From NCBI GenBank assembly GCA_949752735.1, contig OX457039.1, positions 43,221,199 to 43,285,198 on the forward strand: a stretch of 64,000 nucleotides of DNA. Reading direction: 5' to 3'. Source of the stretch: Lumbricus terrestris. Lineage: Eukaryota > Annelida > Clitellata > Crassiclitellata > Lumbricidae. A model generated the notes under the pieces. That model was not told the DNA's origin. It ran no database searches and saw only the letters and a program-made list of their open reading frames with translations. Below are positions 24,858 to 34,557 of this stretch, in pieces. The stretch's first letter is position 1. Every line of letters begins with the position of its first letter. The translations under genes and the position numbers were made by a program.

Positions 24858-25210
24858 TACTAGCTGGGGCACCCGCCGTTGACCGTGAATTTTAGGATTC
24901 GCCATGTTCCCGGTCACTCCCTTTCCCTCCCTCCCTCCGTTCCTCCCTCCCCTCTCACCCCTCCTCACTTCTTCCCACTCCACCCCTATGCACCGCCCCT
25001 CCCACTTCCCTCCCCTCCCTCTTATCCCCTACCAGTCCCCATCCATCCACCCCTCCCATCTTCCGCACTCCCCTCAACCCTTCCCAATCTCCCCACACCC
25101 TGCCCCTCCCCTCCCTCACCACCTCCCTCCTCTTCCTCCTCTCACCCTACCCGTTCCTCCCGACCATCCTCCATATCTACCTCCCCAGTCCCTTCCCACT
25201 CCCTCCCTTG
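24858..25210 (-). repeat. Repeat R2 copy with long CCCTCC tract
   Basis: Starts ACTAGCTGGGGCACCCGCCG, the inverse of the R2 right end, and continues into about 300 bases of CCCTCC-rich pyrimidine tract, the complement of R2's GGTGGGG interior. The minus strand has many G runs and could fold into G-quadruplexes. Pro-Ser frames across it are not genes. Confidence 0.65.
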
Positions 25211-25569
25211 TAAATGTAAAGCGCAACTGGTGCATCTTGCAAGCCCTTCATTAAGGAAAAGATTATTATTTTATTCTTATGATGCCATTTTATTTTATGT
25301 GTTGCGTTAGACCTACTATAGAGTATAGATACTAAGCTCTATAGCACAACACGTAGTGACGATATCCAAGACATGATTGCTTTTTAAGTGACTTCTATCT
25401 GACCAGTCATTAAGTGATGATGCCTTTTTTATATCAGCCACCCGAAGATTAGTCCATTATGATAGACAGCCTAGGTTGAGGTAAAAACTCTTCAGTGTGA
25501 AAAGTTGCATATATGCTAAATAGGGACACTGACAGCACACTATTGGTGTGAAGATGATATGGCAAGTTA

Positions 25570-28560
25570 GAGTGATAATCTACTCATTTGCGGAGGCTAA
25601 GAAAGGCTGATGCTAACCTTTCTTATTCATAAACTGCATCAGACATGGTGCTTTTGTTTCTATATTGTTGCTGATGGTGTTTGTAATTCTATTGAAGGCA
25701 TTAATAGTTATTTTCTTGTTGCTTTTGCTGCAATTATTATTATTTGTTTCATTATTATTTATTTATTTACCCGAGGTACCTGAGATACCTTGGACTTGGG
25801 AAACTATGCTAGGAGCTACTGCTGAATGTCTGGAAACTCAAGCCTCGTCCTCCGCAACATTAATGAAAGTACTGCTGCTATTACTACTATAATTACTACC
25901 ACTACTTTTATAGCTAATTATTGCTACCATTTCTTACCCACGATTGCCTCATGGCTTGCTTGATGGTGTGCTCTAATGCTCTTCTATTGCTATTTTATTG
26001 TTGTAGGTGGCCGTGAGACAGTTCCTGCTATCTTGCTACTAAAGATTACTTTCTGCACGCTAAAGGAGCATTGAACGGGTATAAGATATTTCATATGTTT
26101 CCTAATTGATTTAAGAATGATTGACCTAACGTTCTCAAAGTAGAGCATATTAGTAACAATTTTGGAAGGACGGTAAAACCTACTGTAAGTCATCGCATTT
26201 ACTTGACCAATGTTAGGGCATGTTTATTTACTTTTATTACAGGTCAGTTGCTGCTAAATATAATAATAAGTTTTGAGGTAATTTGGCAAAAAATTATAGT
26301 TATGCTATCGAATATGAAAATTACTTTAGGTTGCAAATGCATCTTAGTTAATTGTTCTTTTTGTACATTTGGATTGAGCAGTGGGTATTGTGCCTGCGTA
26401 ATGCGTATGGTCAACTTTTTATGGCAGTGTCGTATGAGTGAGCAACGCAGCTAAATTTACATATGACATGCATAAATATTTTTGCGTTCAACTGAAATTT
26501 GTCCTTTTCGATAAAAAATTTACATTGATTGTAATTGTGAATTTAATATGACTATTTATATTCTTGTTCAAAGTAGTAGTATTATTTTAGGCTTATTCTT
26601 ATAGACCTATTATTATTATTATAGGAATTTATTATTGTACTTGGTTTGATTTGGGGTTTGAGCAGCTTGGAATTGTGTTAGGCCGTCTGTGGAATTATCC
26701 TTTCAACGTGAATTTGAGTTCTGATTAGCCTTTATTAGCTAGATTAACCTCTGTTTTACTACAGGTGATTCGTGTGGGAGAGGGGATGGGGGTGGGGATT
26801 TGTGGGTGGGGTGAGGTGAGGCCAATGTTAAAACAAAGTGAAACATTATTTTGTCATGAATTTTGTCATGAATTTCATCTGTTGAGCCTATTGCGGGGTG
26901 GTGGTGGGAGATAGGTTGGAGTGAGGAGGAGGGTTGGACGAGAAACCAAAAATTTACTCCATAGAGATGAGTCTGTCTGGAGCGAATTGGGAAGGTGGGG
27001 AATTGAGTGGGGAATTTGATGGGTTTTGGTGGGATGCGGCCAGGGTGGTGGTGTGGTGGGAGAGTTTTGGAAACAAGGTGAAACATTATTTCTTCATGAT
27101 TTTCATTTGTTGAGCATTTATGTGGAAGGGTAGGACGGGTGGAAGGGTGGGACGAGGTGAAGTATATAATTTTACCAGGTAGAATTAAAAACTACTTGAA
27201 GAATGTTTAGACATGCCACAGCCAGAGTGTTTTGGAAGTTCTATGGTTTGACTGAATGAAATAATTTTGCTTGTTGTAGTCGATGCAGTTAAGCATACTC
27301 TGGAATTTGAGAAGGGTGAGGGCACCTTCATCTGCCAATGAACGCTCAAACACACCAACTTACATTTTAGGTAAGCATCGTAGGTATTTCTAATTTCTCC
27401 ATAATTATTATATTATTGGTTTCAACATCATTAATAACATCATTATTTAATTTTTAAACATTTATTAAGCGACACTGTCTGACAGTCAACTATGAATTGA
27501 AGGCAGAGGGTGAAGTTCTATAAGTCACCATTACCCACGACTGCCTGAGGTTACAAAACCGGTGGTGGTTGTGGGAAAAACTTGTGCTTTATAGGCAGAT
27601 ACAAATGAAATATTTACGTTAAAACCATTTTCCAATGACGGCTCAGGGCTAACTTAATTAAGCACTCTTCTGGGGCTATTGTTATAACCATGGTTGATAT
27701 TTTTGTTGTTACTAATTGTTGATGGTTATTTATGCTTTTTGTGGTGATGGTATCTTTTATTCATTATATATTCTTTTATGAAAGTTTACTCAATGAGGTC
27801 ATTGGGAGATATCCCTTTCCAATACCTATTTTGTGATAGTTTTACAGTCAATTCATGTACTCCAGTTATATGATTTGCTCTCTAGCATGTACGTAAAATA
27901 ATTATATTAGATTTTTTTATTATAAATAGTATTATACATTTATTAGGTGTCTCTATCTGACAACCAGCTGTCTATCACTGACGCTGATTTATTTTGTCTT
28001 ATGGATGAGAGTGATGCTAATCATTTTTGACCTTATTCCTTTCTTTCTATCTGTGACACAGTATCACTGGGTACATGCATGTGTCTGCCAATTGCCAATA
28101 ATAGGGAGCCAGTGTAAGAATTCAGCTATATAAGTGGAAATGTGAGAAACCATGGAAGGTGTGCTATGAACCTAACAGCAGTGTTTGAAACTGACTGGAG
28201 GGGTGGGTAGCATCTTGGGAGACCCACGAGGAAGAAGTTAGGAGTAATCTATATGAGAGATTGTGTCCTGAACAGTGCGCCTGCTTATATTCAGGAGCTC
28301 TTAAACTTGGCTAATTTAATACTATTTTTTTTGCTCTGGTCGCCGCTCTCAGTGCCCGTCGTCTAGAGGTGCCTTTGTGGTTTCACATGCATGCAAGCAT
28401 CACACTGCGTGCCTTTATGGTTTCACTTGCACGCAAGCATCACACTGCGGCCATGAGACAGAATAGGGCTTTCTCGATTGTGAGTCCCTCTGTTTGCAAT
28501 GGCCTCCTGTGGCATGCGTTCCCTTACATGGGACTTGTGCCTGACGACATCACGACAGAC
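25570..28560. repeat. Segmental duplication, copy 2
   Basis: Partner of 19090-23420, same orientation and order. It lacks the SINE and R2 insertions. Offsets between matching landmarks shrink from about 6.48 kb to 5.17 kb along the alignment, because copy 1 gained insertions. Confidence 0.75.
27289..27373 (+). other. Exon-like block conserved in both duplicates (copy 2)
   Basis: After TTTGCTTGTTGTAG the block reads VDAVKHTLEFEKGEGTFICQ then TGA in one frame, and MQLSILWNLRRVRAPSSANE in another. The donor-like TTTTAG|GTAAGC at 27370-27375 is better than in copy 1. Possibly a duplicated exon. No product can be named. Confidence 0.25.
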
Positions 28561-28600
28561 AGCCTATGGCTGAGGTGGGAAGTGTATGAAATCTTTTCCT
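28330..28600 (+). pseudogene. LINE ORF2 C-terminal relic in duplicate 2
   Basis: HHTAAMRQNRAFSIVSPSVCNGLLWHAF parallels the TRQRRAFSVIGPSTWNGLP block of the LINE at 24265. The matching relic in copy 1 lies at about 23120-23420 and is more decayed. It contains a direct repeat of GGTTTCAC(A/T)TGCA(T/C)GCAAGC at 28379 and 28419. Confidence 0.55.
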
Positions 28601-28743
28601 TGTAGAAGTTTGCATATATATGTGACACTTGCATGTAGCTACACCTATGTGTGTATTGTGATTAATTCTAATTTTTTAATGCCTTTGAGACTTTTGTGAT
28701 GATATGCTACGGTTAATTGTGTATTTGTATGTTTCTGTTTCAG

Positions 28744-28794
28744 ACCACTCTCGTATCCTGGAACCAGTGTGAATGCCTTAGAATTGGTTCAGAG
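28744..28794 (+). CDS. Candidate coding exon (exon-like block E4)
   Basis: A 51-bp block with a textbook acceptor (TTTCTGTTTCAG, ending 28743) and a fair donor (AGAG|GTAAAT at 28795). Entered in the phase left by the block at 23530-23605, it reads PLSYPGTSVNALELVQ and leaves two bases. Introns of about 5.1 kb would separate the two blocks. Unrecognised. Intron-exon size and phase are ordinary for an animal gene, but evidence is limited to sequence signals. Confidence 0.35.
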
Positions 28795-28799
28795 GTAAA

Positions 28800-29842
28800 T
28801 AATAAAAATTCTATCCATTGCTACCTAAGCTTTAACTTATGATTCAAGATTTACGTTTTCATTTCTAAATTGTGCTCTGGTTTTATCCAGCAGCTGTGCA
28901 ATAATTCTATTGTATACTGCCCATTGTGCTTATACAGTTATGACTATTGTTGCCATTAATTACTGCTTATACAGTTTGGGTTACAATAGTTGGCGGGTGA
29001 TTAGACATCACAATAGCTATAGATGGTCTGATTTCAGAGGCCCATTTTGAGTAGGTTAGCTGCAGAATATTTATATCTTTATTTAGTCTGAGCAGTGTCG
29101 TATTATTTTTCTTAATATGGTGCCATCATGCCATGCATCTATATGTGTATCTGTTCACCACCGTTAAAATATTTATGTAGAGGAACAGAGCATCCAAGTC
29201 CAACGTGTAAAATGTTGTCATTGTATTTAGTGACATATCTTACCTGAACCTAATGCTCATGGTATCAACATTAGGCACTCTTAAACCAAATATATAGCTA
29301 TCTATAGTGATTATCCAAAAGGTCATCCCAATCAATTGTAAGGTGGATATGAAAGCCCGGCAAACACCGTGGACACTGGGCACATGTAAACACAAAGCAC
29401 CGTGAAAGCCAGCATGTCATTGTATTTAAAGAGGTATGCCAGTGCCTAATGCAAAAGGAGTGCACCGATGGTACTCTCAAACCAACCTGTAGTTAGGTCA
29501 ATATGCAGAAGATCAGTGGACTGAGACAGTTTACAATGGTATGGACCTATATATTAGTATGTAATGGCCTACTTTGTGTAGAGTCTGTAGGTTAATATCT
29601 TATGAATTAGACATTGGCAGGATTGAAGTTGGCAAATACAGAAAAATTACCTGTTGAAATTGACACTAACTTTGCATTTCCTATGTTGTTCCATGTTTAA
29701 AGTTCAATATGCTTACAGAGTGTGTTATGCATCACTGCAGTGCGGAGTATTTGAAAGGGAAAATGTTATTTTTCTTTGGTTGATTGTGCTATGGTTTTTT
29801 TCTTTTTTGCAGCACACTGCTGCTCGTGACACTGGTAATTTT
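28800..29842. other. Unassigned AT-rich DNA
   Basis: No coding region or named repeat is visible. Confidence 0.45.
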
Positions 29843-30364
29843 CAACCGACACTCAAAAGGGGCTGTCCTTCCTCATCCAATACCAGGCATCGAAAGGGTT
29901 GACTGCATGGTTCTCGGTGTAACCATTAGCAGTGACTTACGGGCTTCGTCGCATGTCAGTTATGTCCGGAGCTCTTGCTCTTCCTCCATCTGCGCCTTGA
30001 GCGTCCTAAGAGTTCACGGACTCCCACTGAGCTTCGACAACAGCGCGCCTCCTCTACGCTGCCCCTATCTGGTGCGGCCTAACTGCCGCTGACGACCGAT
30101 CAAAAACTAGAGTTTCATTGTAAGATCCGATGTGAACGTTGAGGCACTTGTACATGACATTGAAAATCGGCTACTTCGTACAGTGATCCAATTCGACTCA
30201 CGTGTCCTGATTAACATTTTCACACCAGAGTCCACAGGCTTTATAATCTTCGTCCTCGTCCTCACAATTTTGAACTGCCGATTAGGGACGAAAGGAATTA
30301 CATTTCTCGAGTACTTTACTCGACCATTGCCCCTCTTTCTGACTTCCACCCATTTGATTGAATT
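29843..30364 (+). pseudogene. LINE ORF2 fragment, second family
   Basis: Across frame changes this reads HPIPGIERVDCMVLGVTISS, DLRASSHVSYVRSS, ICALSVLRVHGLPLS, then after decay YNLRPRPHNFELPIRDERN and RVLYSTIAPLSD. These are the thumb and C-terminal blocks of a CR1/L2-like reverse transcriptase. The AHGLP-like and YNLR.R.HN motifs are typical. The copy lacks the catalytic FADD region and is frameshifted, so it is a truncated dead insert. Confidence 0.75.
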
Positions 30365-30715
30365 ATTATGATTTTCTGTATTATTTCTTATTTGTAACTG
30401 ACTGTGGTATGTCGGCAAGAATTCATTGAAATATTATCATGACTTCTTGCAATAGTCTTTATATTATAACGGATAACTTTACATTAAGTCAAATTGTTCA
30501 ATGCCATGAAAATTGTGTATAATTTCCAGAAATGCAAGTTTATTAATTTATTTCTTGAGTTTGTTATATATAAAATGTGTTTAATTCATAGTTCTGATTC
30601 AGTTGATGTGTCTTATTTTTTTATGCCTACTTGCATTTTTGATTTAAAATCTGATTTCAATTTCCTTACCAGTTGTGTTTCAAATTAACACTATAATGAA
30701 ATAATGTGCTTATGG
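30365..30715. other. Unassigned AT-rich DNA
   Basis: Nothing recognisable. Confidence 0.5.
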
Positions 30716-30862
30716 ATATACACACAGACGGAGGGGAGGGAAAGGGGAGGGAAGGACGGCAGGGGAGGAGGAGGTATGGCACGGAAGGGAGGAGGTATGG
30801 CAGGGGGGAAGGAGGGACGGCAGGGGAGGGAGGAGGTATGGCAGAGGAGGGAGCGGAGATAC
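30716..30862. repeat. GGGAGG-rich purine tract
   Basis: Repeats of GGAGGTATGGCA and GGGAGGAAGG-like units, Gly-Arg-Glu-rich in all plus frames. A degenerate minisatellite. Confidence 0.75.
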
Positions 30863-30919
30863 GGGTATATCCCGTTAATAGAAGATGATTCAACGTAAAT
30901 ACTGAAAGAATAAATCGTA

Positions 30920-31165
30920 AATAAACGGCGAGTCGCCGTAAAAGAGGTAGCAATTGGGCGTAGATGACCGGCGATTTTCCGTCGGATAACGGCAAATCTC
31001 CGCTAAGAGCCGGGTATTCACCGTTGAAATGCGCTGAATTGCCGTGTAAAATACGGAAAATTTTCGCTAAAATAAGGGGAGTCGCCGTAGATAAAACGGG
31101 GAGTCCCCGTTATAAAAAACGGGGATTCGTCGTACATTCACGATGTCACCCCCTATATGAGATTA
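30920..31165. repeat. Array of about ten short quasi-palindromic units
   Basis: Units of roughly 20-22 bp of the form ACGG-n-GA-n-TC-n-CCGT plus an A/T spacer. Examples are ACGGCGAGTCGCCGT (30924), ACGGGGAGTCCCCGT (31096) and ACGGGGATTCGTCGT (31119). Units differ in sequence yet several remain self-complementary. The array leads into the stem-loop at 31174-31234. Confidence 0.7.
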
Positions 31166-31173
31166 CGGGCGCC

Positions 31174-31234
31174 CGTAAAATAACGGTGAATTGCATGGCA
31201 TCCAAGTTGCCGTGCAATTCACCGTTATTTTACG
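31174..31234. repeat. 27-bp-arm inverted repeat at a transposon-like end
   Basis: Arms 31174-31200 and 31208-31234 match with one difference, around a 7-base loop. The arms begin CGTAAAATAACGGTGAAT. It is followed by TTTTTTTACAGTG at 31239-31251, which resembles the CACTG-type terminus of some DNA transposons read from the other side. Confidence 0.8.
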
Positions 31235-31252
31235 TGATTTTTTTACAGTGAG

Positions 31253-31693
31253 TATGTGCATTGTTTATCAGGACATAATTTAATATTCTCTTCAATGCGC
31301 ATTATACAATTGAGTATGTGTAATATATGTTATGTGTAAAATAAAGCATGAACATATACTATAGGCTATACATGTATAACTATAGGGTGGGCCCATAAAG
31401 TACTCGTATCGTGTTTGCCAATATCTTGGCCTGAAGTGAGCATTTTAAAATAAAGTTTTACAGGCTAAAAGGTGATTCATATTTACGTACAAAAGCTAAA
31501 TGTCACCAAAATGTTTGAAACATATCTACATGTTTAATATTATGCTTATATTTCATTTGAGATTTTCAGTATATAAGAACAACCAGAAATTTGGTTTCAC
31601 GTACACGAGGAAGATGAAGGTCTACATCATTTGCACATGTATTGAAATCTGTATCATGAGACACCTTTTTGACAAAAATCATATAAAAATCAT
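31253..31693. other. Unassigned AT-rich DNA
   Basis: TATAGGGTGGGCCCATAAAGT at about 31380-31400 looks like a solo mariner-type end, but no partner end was found. Confidence 0.4.
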
Positions 31694-31911
31694 TGTGGGG
31701 CGCGGTGGTGAAGTGGTGGCGTCGTTGCCTTGAGCCGGAAAGTTCGAGGTTCGAATCCACCTTACGTCGTCGCGTATAGGGACCTTGGGCAAGTCCTTCG
31801 CTCGCAATTGCTCAGCGCTTCGGCGTGAAACTCCGGTTGCAGTGTCCGCTCTGAAGTCGGGAGCGCCTCTGAGTAGATATATTTGAAGAGGCGCTATAAC
31901 AAGTGCACATA
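31694..31911 (+). mobile_element. tRNA-derived SINE, best-preserved copy
   Basis: Starts GTGGGGCGCGGTGGTG. Box A TGGTGAAGTGG at 31706-31716 and box B GTTCGAATC at 31749-31757 both fit the RNA polymerase III internal promoter consensus. The body has CCTTGGGCAAGTCCTTCGC and AATTGCTCAGCGCTTCGGCG. The tail GGGAGCGCCTCTGAGTAG...TTGAAGAGGCGCTATAAC folds with a perfect 9-bp stem (AGCGCCTCT with AGAGGCGCT). The tail is shared with the GSASE-type LINE. About 218 bp in all. No clear flanking duplication was found. Confidence 0.9.
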
Positions 31912-32529
31912 CAAACAAATATAGCCTAATCAGTTTTATTTAAGTCGCATTGAGGCGTTACTGCATGCAATGATTTAATCTCACGCGCAAAGATTGACTT
32001 TGTGGAAGCGTGCTGTGAGTCGTAATTAGCCTGCGATTTGTCAACTTTATATACTGTCAAGTCAAAAGATGGATCATGCAGTGCATATACGTCACGCTGT
32101 ATACGTTGCACTTAGAATTTCACATCCATTCAATATCACCGCATGGAACCAATAATTGGAGATTATAATATACTCCATGTCATATATATTAAGTCGAACT
32201 AAACATTATACGCTTTTCAATTACATGAACGGCGACAGCTCTGATATATTTCCCATGCATACAACTGGGTTATTTATTGCAGAAACCAACAGCATTGACT
32301 GCAATCTGAATCAAATACTGCACGCTGATGGCACTGCATTAGCCTATAAGTAGACCTATAGATTATAATTATGTAGCGCAAATTGTGCGTCTTGCATGGG
32401 AAACTGAACGATTAACCAATGGAAAACACTTTATATAGTTTATAGCATTATAGATCTAAATTCCTCTGATTCATTTCCTTGTATATATCAGTGGAATACA
32501 CACACGCACACACACCAGGGAGAGGGATG
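31912..32529. other. Unassigned AT-rich DNA
   Basis: No coding region supported. Confidence 0.5.
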
Positions 32530-33135
32530 TGGGGAAAATTTTCCGAAAACCCAATGTGGGTGGGGCTGGAGTGGTTGGGGTGGGGTGGGAGTGGGAGTGG
32601 GGAAGGCGGTGTTGAGTGGCTGGGAGTGGAGAGGTGGGGGTGATGGCTGCATGGGGTGGTGGGTGAAGTGAGAAGTGGATAGGGTTGGGGGTTGGGGTGG
32701 GGTTTAGGGGGTGGGTGAGGGCGTGAAGTGGGTGGGGATTGGAAATTTTTACGAAAACTCAAATTTCACGGGTGGCATACCGGTGGCGGTCGGAGTTAGT
32801 GGTGTTGTTGTGGGGTGGGATGGGGTGGGGTGGGGGTGGGGTTCGAGGAGGGGTGAGGTGAAATTTCCAGAAAACCCAAATTTCACGGGTGGTGCACTGG
32901 TGGAGATCGAAGTGTGGTGGGGTGTTGTGGGGTGGGTGTGGGTGGGAGGTTAGTGGGGGTTGGGCGGGGAGTGCATGGGGTGGGAGGAAACTTTTTCCCG
33001 AAAACCAAAATTTCACGGGTGGCATACCGTACCGGTGGAGGTCGGAGTGTGGTGGTGGGTGTGGTGTGGTGGGGTTGTGGCTGGAGCGGGTTGAATCCTA
33101 AATTTCCCGGGCATGGCCGGATACCCAAGCAAGTC
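32530..33135 (+). repeat. G-rich repeat R2 with tandem ~125-bp units
   Basis: The unit CGAAAAC(C/T)CAAATTTCACGGGTGG + ACCGGTGGAGGTCGGAGT + a GGTGGGG stretch recurs at about 32750, 32872 and 32999 (spacings near 122 and 129), with a decayed first unit at 32540. It ends CCCGGGCATGGCCGGATACCC. Same family as 18862, 22275, 24858 and 48582. Confidence 0.75.
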
Positions 33136-33154
33136 GCAAATATAACCGTATATA

Positions 33155-34555
33155 CAGGGTGGCTCAAAAAAAAACGTACCACCGGGGAAAATGCGATATC
33201 TTCGCAGCCGATTGATCTTTTTCTGCGAAAATTTCACAATTTGAAGGGGAATGAATATCCAACAATCCATGAAAGTTTCATTTAAAAATTTTCATGTTTG
33301 CAAAAGTTACAGCTGTTCAAACTTAAAATTTCGTTTTTTCAATTATCCGGAGAATCATGCTCCAATACATGTGATTTCATTAAGATTTCTGGCAAATTAC
33401 AACACACAAATTGATGATGATGTCATACGACCTCACTATGTGCTGTAAAGAAGTTGTTTATGAAGCAATCTGCTGGTATTTGGTGATATTTTATAGATTA
33501 AGACCTCAATTCGTGAACCCATTACTGAACGTCATGGGCAAAGTTTCTGCGAAGGATAAAACGGGAACTCGGACTTTGCATGAACAGAGACTGGGACATC
33601 GCGTGATCATAGCAAAATACCCAGTGAAAAGTGGAGCCTGAGCACATTGAAGGCTATCTGCAAACATGTTTATGTAACGAAGATCATATGTCGGTAGAGA
33701 GACAGGAAGTGGTCGCTTGGCCTGATGAAAAAACACGATTTTCCAAGAAATTCGCTTGGTAATCGAAAGGGTCAAGTTTTCAAAGCACATCGTGGTTTTG
33801 ACATCAGGATATGCTGTCGTGTGTTACGGCTGCAAGAAAAGACTGCATTTAATCCCATTCAGTTGGTTAGATGTCAAACTCATCTTTGAACTCTCTTACC
33901 CAGACTCATTGAAGACCAGGTGTGCTCTAACATCTGGTTTTATTTTCCAGCAGGACGGTGCGTTTGCTTGTTCGCACGGCAAGGCTGATTATGATGGCGC
34001 TACCTTATTGCCATCAACTGAAGTAAATGCATTGGCAAAGATGACTAACAAACTCGCCAGCCCTTAGCCCTCCTGCTTATCACGTCTGGGGAGCTATGCT
34101 GGAACGCTGCAAGACATTTAATCCCAAGTTGGAGAACATTGGCCAGCTGAAGCAAGTCTTGCTGCTAATGTGGGGTCAGTTGCCGCAGGACCCGACCAAC
34201 AAGGCCATACAGAGCTTCACAAAAAAATTTGAGCTTGTGTTAAGGCAGGGAGTGGACACTCTCATTATACCTTACAATAAACTGCAAAACGGAATGCTGA
34301 GGTCGTAGTGAAAAATGATATCATTTGACTTGGAAATCTACAAGTGACGTCAATTTTCCGCGGATAATTGAAAAAACGAAATTTTAAGTTTGAACAGCTG
34401 TAACTTTTGCAAACATGAAAAGTTTCAAATGAAACTTTCAGGTGTTGTTGGAAATTCATTCCCCTACAAATTGGAAAATTTTCGCAGAAAAAGTTCGATC
34501 GGCTGCGAAGATATCGCATTTTCCCCGGTGGTACGTTTTTTTTTGAGCCACCCTG
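33155..34555 (+). mobile_element. Mariner-like (IS630-Tc1-mariner) element, relict
   Basis: A 1401-bp unit with terminal inverted repeats of about 200 bp starting CAGGGTGGCTCAAAAAAA, flanked by TA at 33153-33154 and 34556-34557. The arms (33155-33354, 34357-34555) still match closely. Between them lies a broken transposase on the plus strand. Ends, TA target and transposase together place it in the Tc1/mariner superfamily. Confidence 0.92.
33411..34308 (+). pseudogene. Relict mariner-like transposase
   Basis: Cut-and-paste transposases of this group use three acidic residues. Here PDEKTRFSKKF (33721) marks the first, and FIFQQDGA (D at 33954-33956) the second. The third motif, normally NSPDLNPLDYHVWG, reads NSPALSPPAYHVWGAML, so the catalytic Asp is Ala (GCT, 34075-34077). 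Downstream LERCKTFNPK and QLPQDPTNKAIQSFTKK are typical C-terminal text. The second and third motifs are in different frames, so a frameshift separates them, and stop codons interrupt the N-terminal half. About 40 residues separate the two motifs. Not active. Confidence 0.85.
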
Positions 34556-34557
34556 TA

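Noticed and set aside
29784..30092. Exon following the strong TTTTTTGCAG at 29806-29815
   Set aside because: The frame behind it is reverse-transcriptase text of a truncated LINE, so the splice-like signal is probably coincidental.
31380..31480. Second relict mariner element starting AGGGTGGGCCC
   Set aside because: No inverted partner end or transposase text was found nearby.
31694..31770. Functional tRNA gene
   Set aside because: Box A and box B are present, but the acceptor stem is not closed and the sequence continues into a SINE body and tail found in several copies.
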